DNA from: Chloroflexota bacterium
GTDB taxonomy: Bacteria; Chloroflexota; Anaerolineae; Anaerolineales; VGOW01
Reading direction: 5' to 3'
Assembly: GCA_016197225.1 (NCBI GenBank)
Contig: JACPWC010000095.1
Location: forward strand, 1-64,000
DNA: 64,000 nucleotides
A program made the position numbers and the translations under genes. Below are positions 1 to 6,917 of this stretch, piece after piece (the stretch's first letter is position 1; every line of letters begins with the position of its first letter). The notes under the pieces are model-generated. The model searched no databases. It had not been told where the DNA came from and saw nothing but the letters and a program-made list of their open reading frames with translations.

Positions 1-129
1 TCCGCTGGATGTCCCGGTGCGGAAGTTTCCGAGAAAATTCATGACGGCCAGTTAGTGGCGCTCGGGCTGTTCCAATTTACACCCAATATACCGGGAGCGC
101 AATCGCGCTTTCCGTTGTCGGGTGAGTTG

Positions 130-138
130 TGCTATTAT
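130..138 (+). promoter_or_regulatory. Possible extended -10 promoter for the DMT exporter
   Basis: TG-C-TATTAT lies 20 bases before the ATG at 159. No good -35 is visible. Positions 1-129 hold no recognisable gene. Confidence 0.3.
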
Positions 139-158
139 CGGCCTCACACTCTACCTCT

Positions 159-1094
159 ATGACCTCCCATTCCAAAGGCATCCTCATCGCCCTCGCCGGC
201 ACTACCGTCTGGGCCACCACCGGCATCTTCATCAGCTACCTCCTCAAGCACTACGATCTCCAGCCGCTCACCCTGGCCTTCTGGCGCGATCTGATCATCG
301 CCCTCGCGCTCCTTCTCATCCTGCGCCTCTGGCAACCGCAAGCCCTCAAAATTTCTCGCCGCGACCTTCCGTTTTTTGTCGTCTACGGCTTCTTCGGCCT
401 CGCCATCTTCAATAGTTTGTGGACATTCAGCGTGCAATTCAACGGCGCCGCGGTGGCTACGGTGCTGGCTTATAGCTCGCCCGCCTTCACCGTCCTGCTG
501 GCCTGGCCCGTTCTCAAAGAGGCCATCACCTCGCGCAAACTCGTTGCCGTCGGGTTGAGTCTTGCCGGGTGCGTGTTTGTCGCCAAAGCCTACTCCGCCG
601 AAGCCTGGCAGGTCAACCCGGTTGGCATTCTCGTCGGCCTCGGCACCGGGCTGGCCTTCGCCTTCTACAACCTGGCCGGGCGCTGGAGTGGCAAACGCTT
701 TGTCAGCCCGTGGACGGTGACGGCTTATGGCTTCCTCTTCGCCGCCATCGGCCTCAGTCTGACCCAGCGGCCTGATACGCTGTTCACCATGAAAGCCTGG
801 GACGGCTGGACGATCCTGATCATTCTCGCCGTCGGGCCGTCACTGATGGGCTTCGGCTTCTACACCCTCAGCCTGCGTTACCTGCAAGCCAGCGTGGCCT
901 CGCTAATCGCCACCCTCGAACCGGCTCTCACCGCCATCATGGCCATCTTTTTGCTGGGCGAGACGCTCAACGAAAAGCAATGGCTGGGCGCGGCCCTGAT
1001 CTTGGCGGCGGTGATTCTGGTGCAAACAGGCCCGGTTGAAGGTGTGAAACGTGAAACGACAGGCGACAAACGTCAGGTGTCGTTTGACGTTTGA
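159..1094 (+). CDS. EamA/DMT-family transporter
   Basis: Ten-helix inner-membrane exporter of the drug/metabolite transporter superfamily, about 311 residues. It has two EamA repeats (roughly residues 8-138 and 150-285), each a run of hydrophobic segments. Each repeat ends in the family pattern in which Glu follows a Pro or Ala (LEPALTAIMA before the last helices). The ATG at 159 is preferred over upstream GTG codons at 122 and 129 because the family N-terminus begins there. The last 16 codons are charged, non-membrane residues encoded by a heptamer hairpin repeat, so the native C-terminus was probably replaced or extended by the repeat. The substrate cannot be told from sequence. Confidence 0.85.
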   Translation: MTSHSKGILIALAGTTVWATTGIFISYLLKHYDLQPLTLAFWRDLIIALALLLILRLWQPQALKISRRDLPFFVVYGFFGLAIFNSLWTFSVQFNGAAVATVLAYSSPAFTVLLAWPVLKEAITSRKLVAVGLSLAGCVFVAKAYSAEAWQVNPVGILVGLGTGLAFAFYNLAGRWSGKRFVSPWTVTAYGFLFAAIGLSLTQRPDTLFTMKAWDGWTILIILAVGPSLMGFGFYTLSLRYLQASVASLIATLEPALTAIMAIFLLGETLNEKQWLGAALILAAVILVQTGPVEGVKRETTGDKRQVSFDV

Positions 1095-1108
1095 CGTTTG
1101 TCGTTTTC
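1043..1108. repeat. Inverted heptamer array (GTGAAAC / GTCGTTT words)
   Basis: The left half steps in 7-mers (GTGAAAC, GTGAAAC, GACAGGC, GACAAAC). The right half steps as GTCGTTT, GACGTTT, GACGTTT, GTCGTTT. GACAAACGTCA at 1065 is exactly complementary to TGACGTTTGTC at 1092, so the unit can fold as a hairpin. It covers the end of the DMT gene. Confidence 0.75.
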
Positions 1109-1120
1109 CGCGCGAAAGCT

Positions 1121-1456
1121 ATGCAACCCAAATTCAACCTCTGGCTCGAAGCCGACGACGAAGTGGTCTTCTCCACCTGGCGGGCGGCCCTGCTCAAAGC
1201 CGTCGGCGAAACCGGCTCGATCAGCGCCGCGGCGGCGCAGATGAAAATCCAGTACCGCACTGCCTGGCAGAAGATCAACGAGATGGAAACGCGCCTCGGC
1301 CTGAAGCTGGTGGAGACTCAGGTCGGCGGCCACCACGGGGGCGGCGCGACTCTCACCCCCGCCGCGCAGGAATACCTCGACAAGTTCGCCCGCTTCAACG
1401 CCGCCGTCGAAAAAACTGTGGAAGCAAAATACCGTGACACGTTTGGCTCCTCATAA
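1121..1456 (+). CDS. ModE-like winged helix-turn-helix regulator (DNA-binding domain only)
   Basis: A 111-residue protein corresponding to the N-terminal LysR-type winged-helix domain of ModE, the molybdate-responsive regulator. Residues 30-60 (GETGSISAAAAQMKIQYRTAWQ) form the helix-turn-helix with the ModE-type serine/alanine run. A Gly/His-rich wing (VGGHHGGGATLT) follows. The C-terminal molybdate-binding TOBE domains are absent, as in the short ModE-like proteins of many bacteria. The ATG at 1121 is chosen over TTG 1091, which would be encoded by repeat DNA. The gene overlaps modA by 23 bases, so it is probably co-transcribed with and controls modAB. Whether it senses molybdate itself is unknown. 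Confidence 0.8.
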   Translation: MQPKFNLWLEADDEVVFSTWRAALLKAVGETGSISAAAAQMKIQYRTAWQKINEMETRLGLKLVETQVGGHHGGGATLTPAAQEYLDKFARFNAAVEKTVEAKYRDTFGSS

Positions 1457-2234
1457 AGCTGTCTTCGTGTTCCTTCGTGTGACTTCGTGGATCATATTTC
1501 TGGCCGCCTGCGCCGGCCCGGCCTCGTCGCCCAAAACCCTCACCGTCTTTGCCGCCTCCTCAACCCTCAATGCCTTCAACGAGATCGGCAAAGCCTTTGA
1601 GGCGGCCAACCCTGGCGTGGCCGTCGTCTTCAACTTTGACGGCTCGCAAAGCTTGCGTACTCAACTGGAGCAGGGGGCTGAAGCCGACGTGTTCGCCTCG
1701 GCCAACCAAAGCGAAATGGATGCCCTTGCCACCCAATCTCTAATCTCCAATTCTCAAATCTTCCTCTCCAACGAACTTATCGTCATTCTACCAAACGGCA
1801 ACCCGGCGAACGTGCAAACGTTGAGCGACCTGGCCCGGCCCGGCCTCTCGTTGGTGTTGGCCGCCGAGGATGTCCCGGCGGGCAACTATGCGCGCCAGGC
1901 GTTGGACAACCTTGAAGCCAGCCTCGGCCCCGGCTTCAAAGATCAAGTGCTGGCCAACCTTGTCTCCGAAGAGAACAACGTCAAACAGGTGGTGGCCAAG
2001 ATTCAACTTGGCGAAGCCGACGCCGGGATCGTTTACAATTCGGACGCTGTGGCAACGCCCAACCTGCAAACGCTGGCCATCCCTGCCGAGTTCAACGTCA
2101 CCGCCCGGTATCCAATTGCGGTGATGAAGAATGCGCCCAGCCGCGCTCTGGCCGAGGCCTTTGTGGCTTACGTGCTTTCGCCCGACGGGCAGGCGACTCT
2201 GAAAAAATGGGGCTTCACCCCGGTCACACCTTGA
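1434..2234 (+). CDS. modA: Molybdate ABC transporter substrate-binding lipoprotein ModA
   Basis: A 266-residue extracytoplasmic binding protein for molybdate or tungstate. A hydrophobic leader ends in lipobox LAAC (Cys26). The mature part starts with the ModA pattern LTVFAASSTLNAF, continues with GSQSLRTQLEQGAEADVFASAN, and ends in the typical KWGF. The GTG at 1434 overlaps the regulator gene; GTG 1467 and 1479 are alternatives. Two short word-repeats lie inside the reading frame: CTTCGTG units under the signal peptide and AATCTCN units encoding residues 101-111. The gene overlaps modB. No modC follows. Confidence 0.88.
   Translation: MTRLAPHKAVFVFLRVTSWIIFLAACAGPASSPKTLTVFAASSTLNAFNEIGKAFEAANPGVAVVFNFDGSQSLRTQLEQGAEADVFASANQSEMDALATQSLISNSQIFLSNELIVILPNGNPANVQTLSDLARPGLSLVLAAEDVPAGNYARQALDNLEASLGPGFKDQVLANLVSEENNVKQVVAKIQLGEADAGIVYNSDAVATPNLQTLAIPAEFNVTARYPIAVMKNAPSRALAEAFVAYVLSPDGQATLKKWGFTPVTP
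1462..1489. repeat. CTTCGTG decamer repeat inside the modA leader
   Basis: CTTCGTG occurs three times at 10-base steps. It encodes part of the ModA signal peptide. Confidence 0.6.
1734..1764. repeat. AATCTCN heptamer repeat inside modA
   Basis: Four consecutive 7-mers (AATCTCT, AATCTCC, AATTCTC, AAATCTT) are read in frame as QSLISNSQIF. The same words occur in the spacer at 14484-14513. Confidence 0.6.
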
Positions 2235-3031
2235 TCCCCGCCTTTCCTCCACGCAGTAAATCAATCTGGTTGCTTATCCTCCCCGGCGGCGTGCTGTTGT
2301 GCCTGTTGGCCCTGCCGCTTGTCGCCTTGTTGTGGCGGGCGGCAATGACCGACTTTATGGGTAGCCTCTTTGCCCCTTCTGCCTTCGATGCGCTTCGGGT
2401 GAGTTTAGTCACTAGCACTCTCAGCACGCTGTTAGCCATTTTCACCGGCACGCCGCTGGCTTATGCGCTGGCCCGCTGGCGGTTTCGGGGCCGGGCCGGG
2501 GTTGAGTTGCTGATTGATTTGCCGGTGGTGTTGCCGCCGGCAGTGGCCGGGCTGGCCCTGCTCATGGCTTTTGGCCGTCGCGGCCTGCTCGGCCCGGCGC
2601 TGGGCTTGGTTGGAATCAGCTTGCCCTTCACGATGGCGGCGGTGGTGCTGGCCCAGGCGTTTGTGTCCGCGCCGCTCTACGTCCGCTCGGCCCGGATCGG
2701 TTTTGCCGCAATAGACGTTCAACTGGAAGAGGCGGCTTACACCGAGGGCGCAAGCCAGTGGCAGTTGTTCCGCTTCGTCATGTTGCCGCTGGCCGGGCGC
2801 GCCCTTCTCAGCGGCGCCATTCTGGCCTGGACGCGGGCGCTGGGCGAGTTCGGGGCGACGATCCTGTTCGCCGGGAATCTTCAGGGCCGCACCCAAACCA
2901 TGCCGCTGGCGATCTATCTCGGCTTTGAGAGCGATCTGAGTCTGGCTCTGGCCCTCTCGGCCATTTTGCTGGCTGTTTCAATTTTGCTGTTGGCGGTTTT
3001 GCGCCGCCTCGAGTCGCAATCACATGCTTGA
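2207..3031 (+). CDS. modB: Molybdate ABC transporter permease ModB
   Basis: A 274-residue inner-membrane permease with about five to six hydrophobic segments. It has the binding-protein-dependent transport EAA loop (EEAAYTEGASQWQLFRFVML, about residues 177-196) that docks on the ATPase, followed by the ModB-type GALLAWTRALGEFGAT-like stretch. The ATG at 2207 overlaps modA by 28 bases. TTG 2231, overlapping the modA stop, is an alternative start. The expected modC ATPase is missing. The nearest ATPase of the right kind is tupC, 2.1 kb downstream, which could serve both systems (inference). The stop codon overlaps the -35 box of the next promoter. Confidence 0.87.
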   Translation: MGLHPGHTLIPAFPPRSKSIWLLILPGGVLLCLLALPLVALLWRAAMTDFMGSLFAPSAFDALRVSLVTSTLSTLLAIFTGTPLAYALARWRFRGRAGVELLIDLPVVLPPAVAGLALLMAFGRRGLLGPALGLVGISLPFTMAAVVLAQAFVSAPLYVRSARIGFAAIDVQLEEAAYTEGASQWQLFRFVMLPLAGRALLSGAILAWTRALGEFGATILFAGNLQGRTQTMPLAIYLGFESDLSLALALSAILLAVSILLLAVLRRLESQSHA

Positions 3032-3056
3032 CTCATCACCTTGAGCCTGCTATAGT
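3028..3056 (+). promoter_or_regulatory. Sigma70-type promoter for the cold-shock gene
   Basis: TTGACT (3028-3033), a 17-base spacer and TATAGT (3051-3056) preceded by TG, which gives a near-consensus promoter. The predicted start at about 3063 gives a roughly 150-base leader. Confidence 0.7.
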
Positions 3057-3106
3057 ATCGCTCTGTAGGATGCACGTAAGTTCTTGTTGGTAGTAGTGAG
3101 AAAGAC

Positions 3107-3146
3107 AACGGTTCACGGATTTCCTGCCGTGAGCCGTTTTGTTTTG
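3107..3146 (+). terminator. Leader hairpin with U-tract (attenuator or small-RNA terminator)
   Basis: AACGGTTCACGG (3107-3118) pairs with CCGTGAGCCGTT (3127-3138) with one G-U, followed by TTGTTTTG. It sits between the promoter and the cold-shock start codon. It could end a leader RNA of about 80 bases, or act as a temperature-sensitive fold. Confidence 0.5.
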
Positions 3147-3213
3147 ACCGCTCCTAAAGGAACAAACATTGCGTCTAAATTATTTTCTTTTTTGCCATAA
3201 GGAGGCAAACACA

Positions 3214-3423
3214 ATGTCAGAGCGTATCACTGGAACGGTCAAATGGTTTAGCAACAGCAAAGGCTACGGCTTCATTGCCCGCGACGGCGGCGAGGACGTT
3301 TTCGTCCACTTCTCCGCCATCAAGTCCGAGGGTTTCCGCACCCTCCAGGAAGGCCAGATGGTGGAATTCACCGTCGAGAAAGGCCCGAAGGGCTTGCAGG
3401 CTGCCGAAGTTATCCTAAAGTAA
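3214..3423 (+). CDS. csp: Cold-shock protein (CspA family)
   Basis: A 69-residue single OB-fold protein that binds single-stranded nucleic acid and melts RNA structure. RNP1 is KGYGFIARD (residues 16-24) and RNP2 is VFVHFSAI (residues 30-37), both intact. The start codon at 3214 has a strong AAGGAGG site eight to ten bases upstream. It is transcribed alone: a consensus promoter lies 186 bases before it and an intrinsic terminator just after it. The long leader with a hairpin recalls cold-shock mRNAs, whose translation depends on leader structure. Confidence 0.95.
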   Translation: MSERITGTVKWFSNSKGYGFIARDGGEDVFVHFSAIKSEGFRTLQEGQMVEFTVEKGPKGLQAAEVILK

Positions 3424-3443
3424 CCAGACGTTCAACTGCTCAA

Positions 3444-3480
3444 AACCCCGTCACTCATTTATTGGGTGACGGGGTTTTTT
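3444..3480 (+). terminator. Intrinsic terminator after the cold-shock gene
   Basis: Perfect 11-bp stem AACCCCGTCAC (3444-3454) / GTGACGGGGTT (3466-3476), followed by six T. Confidence 0.9.
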
Positions 3481-3491
3481 GATTCATCGAG

Positions 3492-3497
3492 TATAAT
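3492..3497 (+). promoter_or_regulatory. -10 box just upstream of tupA
   Basis: Consensus TATAAT ends eight bases before the tupA ATG, so transcripts would be leaderless or nearly so. No clear -35 is present, partly because the preceding terminator occupies that stretch. Confidence 0.45.
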
Positions 3498-3505
3498 GTG
3501 GCGCT

Positions 3506-4417
3506 ATGATAAAAAATCATAACGAAAAGAATCTCACCCTGCGCCGCCTCCACCTCATTCACCTCTCTCTGTTCATCACCTTCCTTCTCGCCGCCTGCGC
3601 CGCCCCGACTCCGGTTCAACCGCCTCAAACCCTTCGTCTTGCCACCACCACTTCTACTGCCGACTCAGGTTTGCTCGACGCCATCCTGTCAGACTTTGAA
3701 TCGAAGTTCAACGCTAATGTTGAAGTGATTGCCGTTGGCACCGGCCAGGCCCTCGAACTTGGCGCGAACGGCGACGTGGACGTGGTGCTGGTTCACTCGC
3801 GGGCGCGCGAAGATGAATTTGTCGCCAATAGCGACGGCGTTAACCGGCTGGACGTGATGTACAACGACTTTATCCTCGTCGGCCCTGCTGACGACCCCGC
3901 CGGAGTTGCGGGCCTGGAAGTTGCCGCCGAGGCCTTCGCCAAAATTGCAGAGGCAAATGCTCCGTTTGCCTCGCGTGGAGACGATTCGGGTACGCATACC
4001 AAAGAGAAATCCATTTGGAAGAAAGCCAACCTCGAACCCTCGCCCGATTCGGGCTGGTATTTTTCGTTAGGGCAGGGCATGGGCGAAACGCTGTCCTTCG
4101 CCAACGAGAAAGGCGCTTATACTTTAACGGATCGGGGCACCTGGCTGTCGCAAAAAGAAAACCTGCCAAACCTGGACGTGATGGTGGGCGGGGCCAGCAT
4201 TGACGCGAACAAGGACAAAGGCCTGCTCAACCCTTACGGCGTCATCCCCGTCAACCCGGAGAAACACGCCGGCGTCAACTTTGAATTGGCGACTCAGTTT
4301 GCCGAATGGATTACGTCTGTTGAAACCCAGCAATCCATCGCCGACTATGGCAAAGACAAGTTCGGCCAGCCGTTGTTCTACCCAAGCTCGGAGGCCTGGA
4401 AGACAGCGCACCCATAA
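3506..4417 (+). CDS. tupA: Tungstate ABC transporter substrate-binding lipoprotein TupA
   Basis: A 303-residue binding protein for tungstate. The signal peptide ends in lipobox LAAC (Cys31). The oxyanion-site family motif TTTST is at residues 47-51, followed by SRGDDSGTHTKE, GMGETL, YTLTDRGTWL and NPYGVIPVNP, all diagnostic of TupA rather than ModA or PstS. It is the first gene of tupABC-add. No Shine-Dalgarno is visible and a TATAAT lies immediately upstream, consistent with leaderless translation. A hairpin of nonamer words separates it from tupB. Confidence 0.93.
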   Translation: MIKNHNEKNLTLRRLHLIHLSLFITFLLAACAAPTPVQPPQTLRLATTTSTADSGLLDAILSDFESKFNANVEVIAVGTGQALELGANGDVDVVLVHSRAREDEFVANSDGVNRLDVMYNDFILVGPADDPAGVAGLEVAAEAFAKIAEANAPFASRGDDSGTHTKEKSIWKKANLEPSPDSGWYFSLGQGMGETLSFANEKGAYTLTDRGTWLSQKENLPNLDVMVGGASIDANKDKGLLNPYGVIPVNPEKHAGVNFELATQFAEWITSVETQQSIADYGKDKFGQPLFYPSSEAWKTAHP

Positions 4418-4422
4418 ATGAA

Positions 4423-4497
4423 TTCACCACAGAGAGCGCGGAGATCACAGAGTCATTGAAAAGTGTCTTCCGTGTTCTCTGTGTGCTCTGTGGTGAA
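4423..4497. repeat. Inverted nonamer array (ACCACAGAG / TCTGTGGTG)
   Basis: TTCACCACAGAG (4423-4434) is exactly complementary to CTCTGTGGTGAA (4486-4497). The inner sequence repeats the 9-mers ACCACAGAG and ATCACAGAG on the left and TCTGTGTGC and TCTGTGGTG on the right. It forms the tupA-tupB spacer. Confidence 0.8.
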
Positions 4498-4506
4498 ACC
4501 TGATAA

Positions 4507-5151
4507 GTGCTCGCGGATCTTCTTCCTGTCATCACGCTCTCCCTCTATGTTTCCGGCGTCGCGCTGATCATTGCCGCCGTGATCGGCGTGCCGCTGGGCG
4601 CATCGTTAGCCCTGCACCCGATTCCGGGCCAACGCCTCATCGAATTATTGATTTACACCGGTATGGGTTTGCCGCCGGTCGTCGTCGGCCTGTTTGTCTA
4701 TCTGTTGCTCTCGCGGGCCGGGCCGCTGGGCCGGCTAAGCTGGCTCTTCACACCCTCGGCCATGATCGCCGCCCAGGTCATCATTGCCCTGCCGCTCGTC
4801 GTCGGTCTCACCCTCTCGGCTGTGCAGAGCGTTGACCCGGCTCTGCGCCTGCAGGTGCGCGCTCTCGGCGCGACTCCGGCGCAAGTGATGTGGACGGTGC
4901 TGGCCGAAGCCCGGTCGGGCGTAGTGGCGGCCATCGTCGCCGCCTTCGGCGGCATCATCTCTGAAGTGGGGGCCGTCATGCTGGTGGGCGGCAACATCGA
5001 AGGCAGCACCCGTGTGCTCACTACGGCCATCGTCCTCGAAACGCGCAAAGGCAATTTTGAGCTGGCGCTGGCGCTGGGCGGTGTTCTGCTGGCCCTGGCC
5101 TTCTTCTCGAATCTACTGCTGGTGCGGCTGTCGGGGCGTAGAGCGAATTGA
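4507..5151 (+). CDS. tupB: Tungstate ABC transporter permease TupB
   Basis: A 214-residue inner-membrane permease with about five hydrophobic segments. It has the family loop LQVRALGATPAQVMWTVLAEA (around residues 113-133), contacting the ATPase, and the TupB pattern GGIISEVGAVMLVGGNI near residues 150-166. The GTG at 4507 follows the repeat spacer and there is no better start. The stop codon lies inside a perfect 10-bp palindrome that continues into the tupC spacer. Confidence 0.92.
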   Translation: MLADLLPVITLSLYVSGVALIIAAVIGVPLGASLALHPIPGQRLIELLIYTGMGLPPVVVGLFVYLLLSRAGPLGRLSWLFTPSAMIAAQVIIALPLVVGLTLSAVQSVDPALRLQVRALGATPAQVMWTVLAEARSGVVAAIVAAFGGIISEVGAVMLVGGNIEGSTRVLTTAIVLETRKGNFELALALGGVLLALAFFSNLLLVRLSGRRAN

Positions 5152-5161
5152 CAATTCGCTC
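5141..5161. repeat. Perfect palindrome spanning the tupB stop
   Basis: GAGCGAATTG and CAATTCGCTC are separated by one base. The left arm contains the last tupB codons and the first bases of the stop. Confidence 0.6.
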
Positions 5162-5175
5162 AACAATTTCACCGA

Positions 5176-5895
5176 ATGCCTGATCTCTATCAACTCAACG
5201 GCATCAAGCAGAGTTACGCCGGGCGGACGGTTCTGGATGTGGAACGGTTGTCGGTGAGGGCCGGTGAAATCCTGGCCCTCGTCGGGCCGAGCGGCGCCGG
5301 CAAATCCACCTTGCTTCGCCTGCTCAATTTTTTGGAGCCGCCTTCAGCCGGAGCCATCCTTTTCGACGGCCAGCCCGTTTCACCTCAACCGCTGTTGTCG
5401 TTAGTCCGCCGCGTCACGACCGTCTTTCAACGCCCGCTTCTTCTCAATCGCTCGGTGCGCGATAACGCGGCTTACGGTTTGCAACTGCGCGGCCTGCCTG
5501 TTGGTGGCCGGGTGGCTGAAGCATTGGATCGGGTGGGGCTGGCCGGCTTTGCCGGGGAAGCCGCCCACAAGCTCTCCGGCGGCGAGATGCAGAGAGTGGC
5601 GCTGGCCCGGGCCCTGGTGCTTCGCCCCGAAGTGCTATTGCTCGACGAGCCGACGGCCAATCTTGATCCGTACAACGTCGGCCTCATCGAATCCATTGTG
5701 CGCGAACAAAACACGGTTCACGGCGCCACCATCGTCCTCGTCACCCACAACATCTTTCAAGCCCGGCGGCTGGCGCATCGTGTTGGCTTGCTTCTCGGTG
5801 GTAAACTTGTCGAACTCGCACCAACCACCGATTTTTTTGATCGCCCAACCGATTCAAGAACGGCGGCGTTTGTCAAAGGAGAAATGGCTTACTAA
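5176..5895 (+). CDS. tupC: Tungstate ABC transporter ATP-binding protein TupC
   Basis: A 239-residue ABC ATPase. Walker A is GPSGAGKST (residues 37-45), the Q-loop is in VTTVFQRPLL, the signature is LSGGEMQRVALARAL (about residues 133-147), Walker B is VLLLDEPTAN, and the switch His is in VTHN. It energises TupAB. As the only molybdate/tungstate-type ATPase here, it could also serve the ATPase-less ModAB. Its stop codon shares one base with the start of the adenosine deaminase gene, so the two are translationally coupled. Confidence 0.92.
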   Translation: MPDLYQLNGIKQSYAGRTVLDVERLSVRAGEILALVGPSGAGKSTLLRLLNFLEPPSAGAILFDGQPVSPQPLLSLVRRVTTVFQRPLLLNRSVRDNAAYGLQLRGLPVGGRVAEALDRVGLAGFAGEAAHKLSGGEMQRVALARALVLRPEVLLLDEPTANLDPYNVGLIESIVREQNTVHGATIVLVTHNIFQARRLAHRVGLLLGGKLVELAPTTDFFDRPTDSRTAAFVKGEMAY

Positions 5896-6917
5896 TGCCC
5901 CTCACCTCATTCATCCGCGCCATGCCCAAAGTCGAGCTTCACGTTCACCTCGAAGGCTCGATCCGGCCCGAAACCCTGCTCAAGCTGGCCCGCCGCCACG
6001 ACGTGGCCCTACCGGCGAACACCGTCGAAGGCTTGCGCCAGTGGTACACCTTTACCGACTTCCCGCACTTCGTGGACATTTATGTGACGATGTCCCGTTG
6101 CCTCAAGACGCCCGACGACATCGAACTGATCACCCGCGAATTTCTCATCGGCCAGGCCGAGCAGAACATTGTTCACAGCGAAGTAACCTACACCGCCTAC
6201 ACTCTCTATCAACTTCATCGCCTCCCATTCGACGATCAGTTGGCGGCCATCAACCGGGCGCGAGCCTGGGCGGCGGCGGAACTGAACACGACGATGACTC
6301 TGACGATTGACATTGCCCGCGAAGTGAGTCCCGACGACGGACTGATCTCGGCGGACTGGGCCATTCGCGGACTGGGGAACGGGGTGACCGGCTTTGGGCT
6401 GGGCGGCAACGAAGTGGGCAACCCGCCGGAGAAGCATAAACCTGCCTTTGACCGGGCGCGGGCCGCCGGGCTGGCCAGCCTGCCTCACGCCGGCGAGACG
6501 GTTGGCCCGGAGAGCATCTGGGGCGCGTTGAATTCATTGAAGGCCGAGCGAATCGGCCACGGCGTGCGCTGCCTTGAAGACCCGAAGTTGATTGACGAAC
6601 TGCGCGCCCGCCAGATTCCGCTGGAGGTGTGCCCGACCAGCAATGTCTGCCTCAAGGTTGCGCCCTCGCTGGCCGAACACCCACTGCCCAAACTGCTTGA
6701 AGCGGGCCTCTACGTCACCCTCAACTCCGACGACCCGCCCATGTTCAACACCACGCTCACGGATGAGTGGCTGGCCGCCACCGAAGCGTTTGGCTGGGGC
6801 CTGGATGTGATTGAGAAGCTCTCGCTGAACGCGGTGCGGGCGACTTTGTTACCGGCGGATGAGAAGGCGAAGTTGGAGAAGAGGTTTGAAGCCGAAACTC
6901 AAATTGGCCTAAAGTGA
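5895..6917 (+). CDS. add: Adenosine deaminase
   Basis: A 340-residue cytosolic zinc enzyme of the amidohydrolase fold that converts adenosine (and deoxyadenosine) to inosine in purine salvage. Metal ligands are His16 and His18 in HVHLEGS, His198 in HAGE, and the Asp pair in NSDDPP (residues 277-282; most relatives have NTDDP). The ERIGHG motif is present. Length is normal. It overlaps tupC by one base (TAATG), an unusual coupling of purine salvage to metal uptake. Its 3' end overlaps the convergent M20 gene by nine bases, leaving no room for a terminator. Confidence 0.93.
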   Translation: MPLTSFIRAMPKVELHVHLEGSIRPETLLKLARRHDVALPANTVEGLRQWYTFTDFPHFVDIYVTMSRCLKTPDDIELITREFLIGQAEQNIVHSEVTYTAYTLYQLHRLPFDDQLAAINRARAWAAAELNTTMTLTIDIAREVSPDDGLISADWAIRGLGNGVTGFGLGGNEVGNPPEKHKPAFDRARAAGLASLPHAGETVGPESIWGALNSLKAERIGHGVRCLEDPKLIDELRARQIPLEVCPTSNVCLKVAPSLAEHPLPKLLEAGLYVTLNSDDPPMFNTTLTDEWLAATEAFGWGLDVIEKLSLNAVRATLLPADEKAKLEKRFEAETQIGLK

